DNA from: Tyto alba
Lineage: Eukaryota > Chordata > Aves > Strigiformes > Tytonidae
DNA: 64,000 nucleotides
NCBI RefSeq assembly: GCF_018691265.1
Contig: NW_024881278.1
Coordinates: forward strand, 8,019,501 to 8,083,500
Direction of reading: 5' to 3'
In this document: positions 62,901 through 64,000 of the stretch, piece by piece
Position numbering within the stretch: position 1 is the first letter of the stretch
Layout of the letters: each line of letters begins with the position of its first letter
Notes under the pieces: generated by a model
Told to the model about the DNA's origin: nothing
Seen by the model: only the letters and a program-made list of their open reading frames with translations
Database searches by the model: none
Translations under genes and position numbers: made by a program

Positions 62901-63605
62901 GGTGGTCTTGAGTTGTCTTTTGCCATCACCTTGGGCTTGGGAGGCTTTTTGACAAGATGATGAATTTCTTATAGGGTTTCTAAGACCTAGCCCGATCTCT
63001 CTCTTTTTTTTTTTATATAACTAACTGTTATAAAGAATGTTTAACAAGGACATAATCATCACAGTTACAGGAACATGCTTTGCCTCTATGCTTATAAAAA
63101 CAACGAAAAAAAAAAAGAATCTTTCTTCCTTTCTCAGCCATCAAGTACAACAGCCAACAGATCCTGGACATTGTCTTCATCTTAAGGGTCCTCAGGCTAA
63201 TAAGGATTGTTGACAGCATTCAAAGGTAACGAAGAGAATGGGATAGGGATATGGTTGTGTGTTTTTGGGGAGTGGCAGGCTGTGTCAGAGGCTGGATGAA
63301 ACAGTGCCTTGAGTTGTGCTGCATGGCTGCTTTGGACTGACTGTGGCCACTCAACAAACCATCCCCAGGCCTTGTCTTAACGTGCCTGGGATGAGCCCAG
63401 TTGCTGCAGCCTCTCTGGAGACTTATCGATCATGCAGCATGTGCTCCCCACATGTCTTTAAGTGTGATGATAAGCAAGCGTGGGCTTTAAAAGAGCCTCC
63501 CCACAGCAGGTGTTGTCATGGATCGTTTGCTGTAGGTTCCGTGTCATCATGAACACACTGATAAACATCGTACCAACAATGTTGACATTTGGCGGGCTGA
63601 CTCTG
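53954..63605 (+). CDS. TPCN3: Two-pore cation channel 3, N-terminal 523 residues (3' end outside window)
   Basis: Two-domain voltage-gated-like cation channel of endolysosomal or plasma membranes. Exons: 53954-53974, 54160-54242, 54667-54781, 55427-55555, 55814-55930, 57041-57159, 57339-57440, 58424-58550, 59569-59770, 60443-60587, 62157-62342, 62795-62859, 63138-63225, 63536-63605. Phases all agree. Domain I: S1 about 45-63, S2 77-95, S3 110-128, S4 130-160, S5 167-193, pore filter TTANSPDVM (221-229), S6 238-266. Domain II: S1 to S4 lie at about 389-500, with S4 ILRVLRLIRIVDS (485-497). TPC3 is preferred over TPC1 and TPC2 because the N-terminus (DLLLAAAFVSDAQYN) and S1 loop (FEEPAVYPLPFL) match neither paralogue closely, and there is no long N-terminal extension. 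The gene is intact as far as seen; the rest of domain II lies to the right. It is head to head with MTLN. Confidence 0.92.
53975..63535 (+). other. TPCN3 introns
   Basis: Thirteen introns between the listed exons, from 179 bp (57160-57338) to 1569 bp (60588-62156). They hold a long T tract (about 54127-54145), a long A tract (about 54548-54567) and one CR1 insertion, listed separately. No nested gene or RNA gene was seen. Confidence 0.6.
61040..61925 (-). mobile_element. CR1 LINE, old truncated copy
   Basis: About 0.9 kb in TPCN3 intron 10, reverse oriented. Recognisable CR1 blocks (as reverse complement) include CATCTAGAGATGGTCTAGTG, CAACCTGTTCCAGTGTTTGG, CTCCCCTTCAGGCTGAACAA, GTACTCCAAATGTGGCCTCG and GGAGCAGGACTTTGCATTTC. 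Numerous differences and indels mark an older subfamily. There is no intact reading frame. Confidence 0.85.
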
Positions 63606-64000
63606 GTAAGAAATCCCTGTATCTTAGCTCAAAGTACTCCAGTTCTACAGGAATGTGTCTTAAGTCTCATGCTCATGCTGTTTCCAAGAGGATAAATGCA
63701 AATCTCTGGATGGCGAGTCTTTGAAACTGTAAGTGTCCATTTGATTCTTGGTTGTTGCACACATAAATGTGTGCAAAGGGGTTGGATTCCTGCTAGTTGC
63801 CAGGTCAGGATACCCTTCTTTGCTCCACGGGGAAGTGAGGATGTTCTGTGCAGTGTGAGCTTCACACCATAAGGAATCAAACTATGGTTTGGGCAAGAAG
63901 TTGAACGAGAAACCTGTTTCTCAAATAACATGATAAAAATAGCTTCTATTATGATTTGAAAATATCTAATGTATTTGGGCTGAAGTTCTTGACTTATTCC
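63606..64000 (+). other. Start of TPCN3 intron 14, window edge
   Basis: The exon ending at 63605 is followed by a GTAAGA donor. The remaining 395 bp show no further exon, so the gene continues beyond the window. Confidence 0.7.

Overview
This is vertebrate nuclear DNA, almost certainly from a bird. The genes are multi-exon with GT-AG introns and CpG-rich promoters. The interspersed repeats are mainly CR1 LINE fragments plus one solo retroviral LTR. A TPC3-type two-pore channel gene, lost in humans and rodents but kept in birds, is present. There are no operons, bacterial genes, CRISPR arrays or phage. All exon models were built by reading both strands and joining exons by splice site, reading phase and similarity to known vertebrate proteins; no database search was run.

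Layout, left to right: CHAC2 (minus, 3 coding exons, 14657 to 2496); ASB3 (plus, 9 coding exons, 14948 to 28168); MALL (minus, 4 exons, 31194 to 28903); NPHP1 (minus, 20 exons, 51766 to 33072); the micropeptide gene MTLN (minus, single coding exon, 53775 to 53599); and TPCN3 (plus, first 14 coding exons from 53954, running off the right edge). CHAC2/ASB3 and MTLN/TPCN3 are head-to-head pairs, each sharing a GC-rich promoter. ASB3 and MALL converge tail to tail. The left 2.3 kb and the 31.2-33.0 kb interval hold no gene I can see.

The genes do not form one pathway. CHAC2 degrades cytosolic glutathione, ASB3 is a substrate adaptor of a Cullin-5 ubiquitin ligase, and MALL is a raft-associated four-pass membrane protein. 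NPHP1 is a ciliary transition-zone scaffold, MTLN an inner mitochondrial membrane micropeptide, and TPCN3 an endolysosomal or plasma-membrane cation channel. Their order joins what are separate parts of human chromosome 2 (2p16: CHAC2-ASB3; 2q13: MALL-NPHP1-MTLN).

The most unusual points are these. NPHP1 is otherwise intact, but the donor of exon 14 reads TT where GT is expected, followed by an in-frame stop. A solo LTR with a 4-bp target duplication lies 340 bp upstream of NPHP1 in the same orientation. The 178-bp MTLN/TPCN3 promoter carries an array of an 18-bp Sp1-like unit. CHAC2 has a 36-bp micro-exon. NPHP1 introns carry two canonical G-quadruplex motifs. TPCN3 keeps an arginine in S4 of domain II at the position where its absence makes TPC2 voltage-insensitive.
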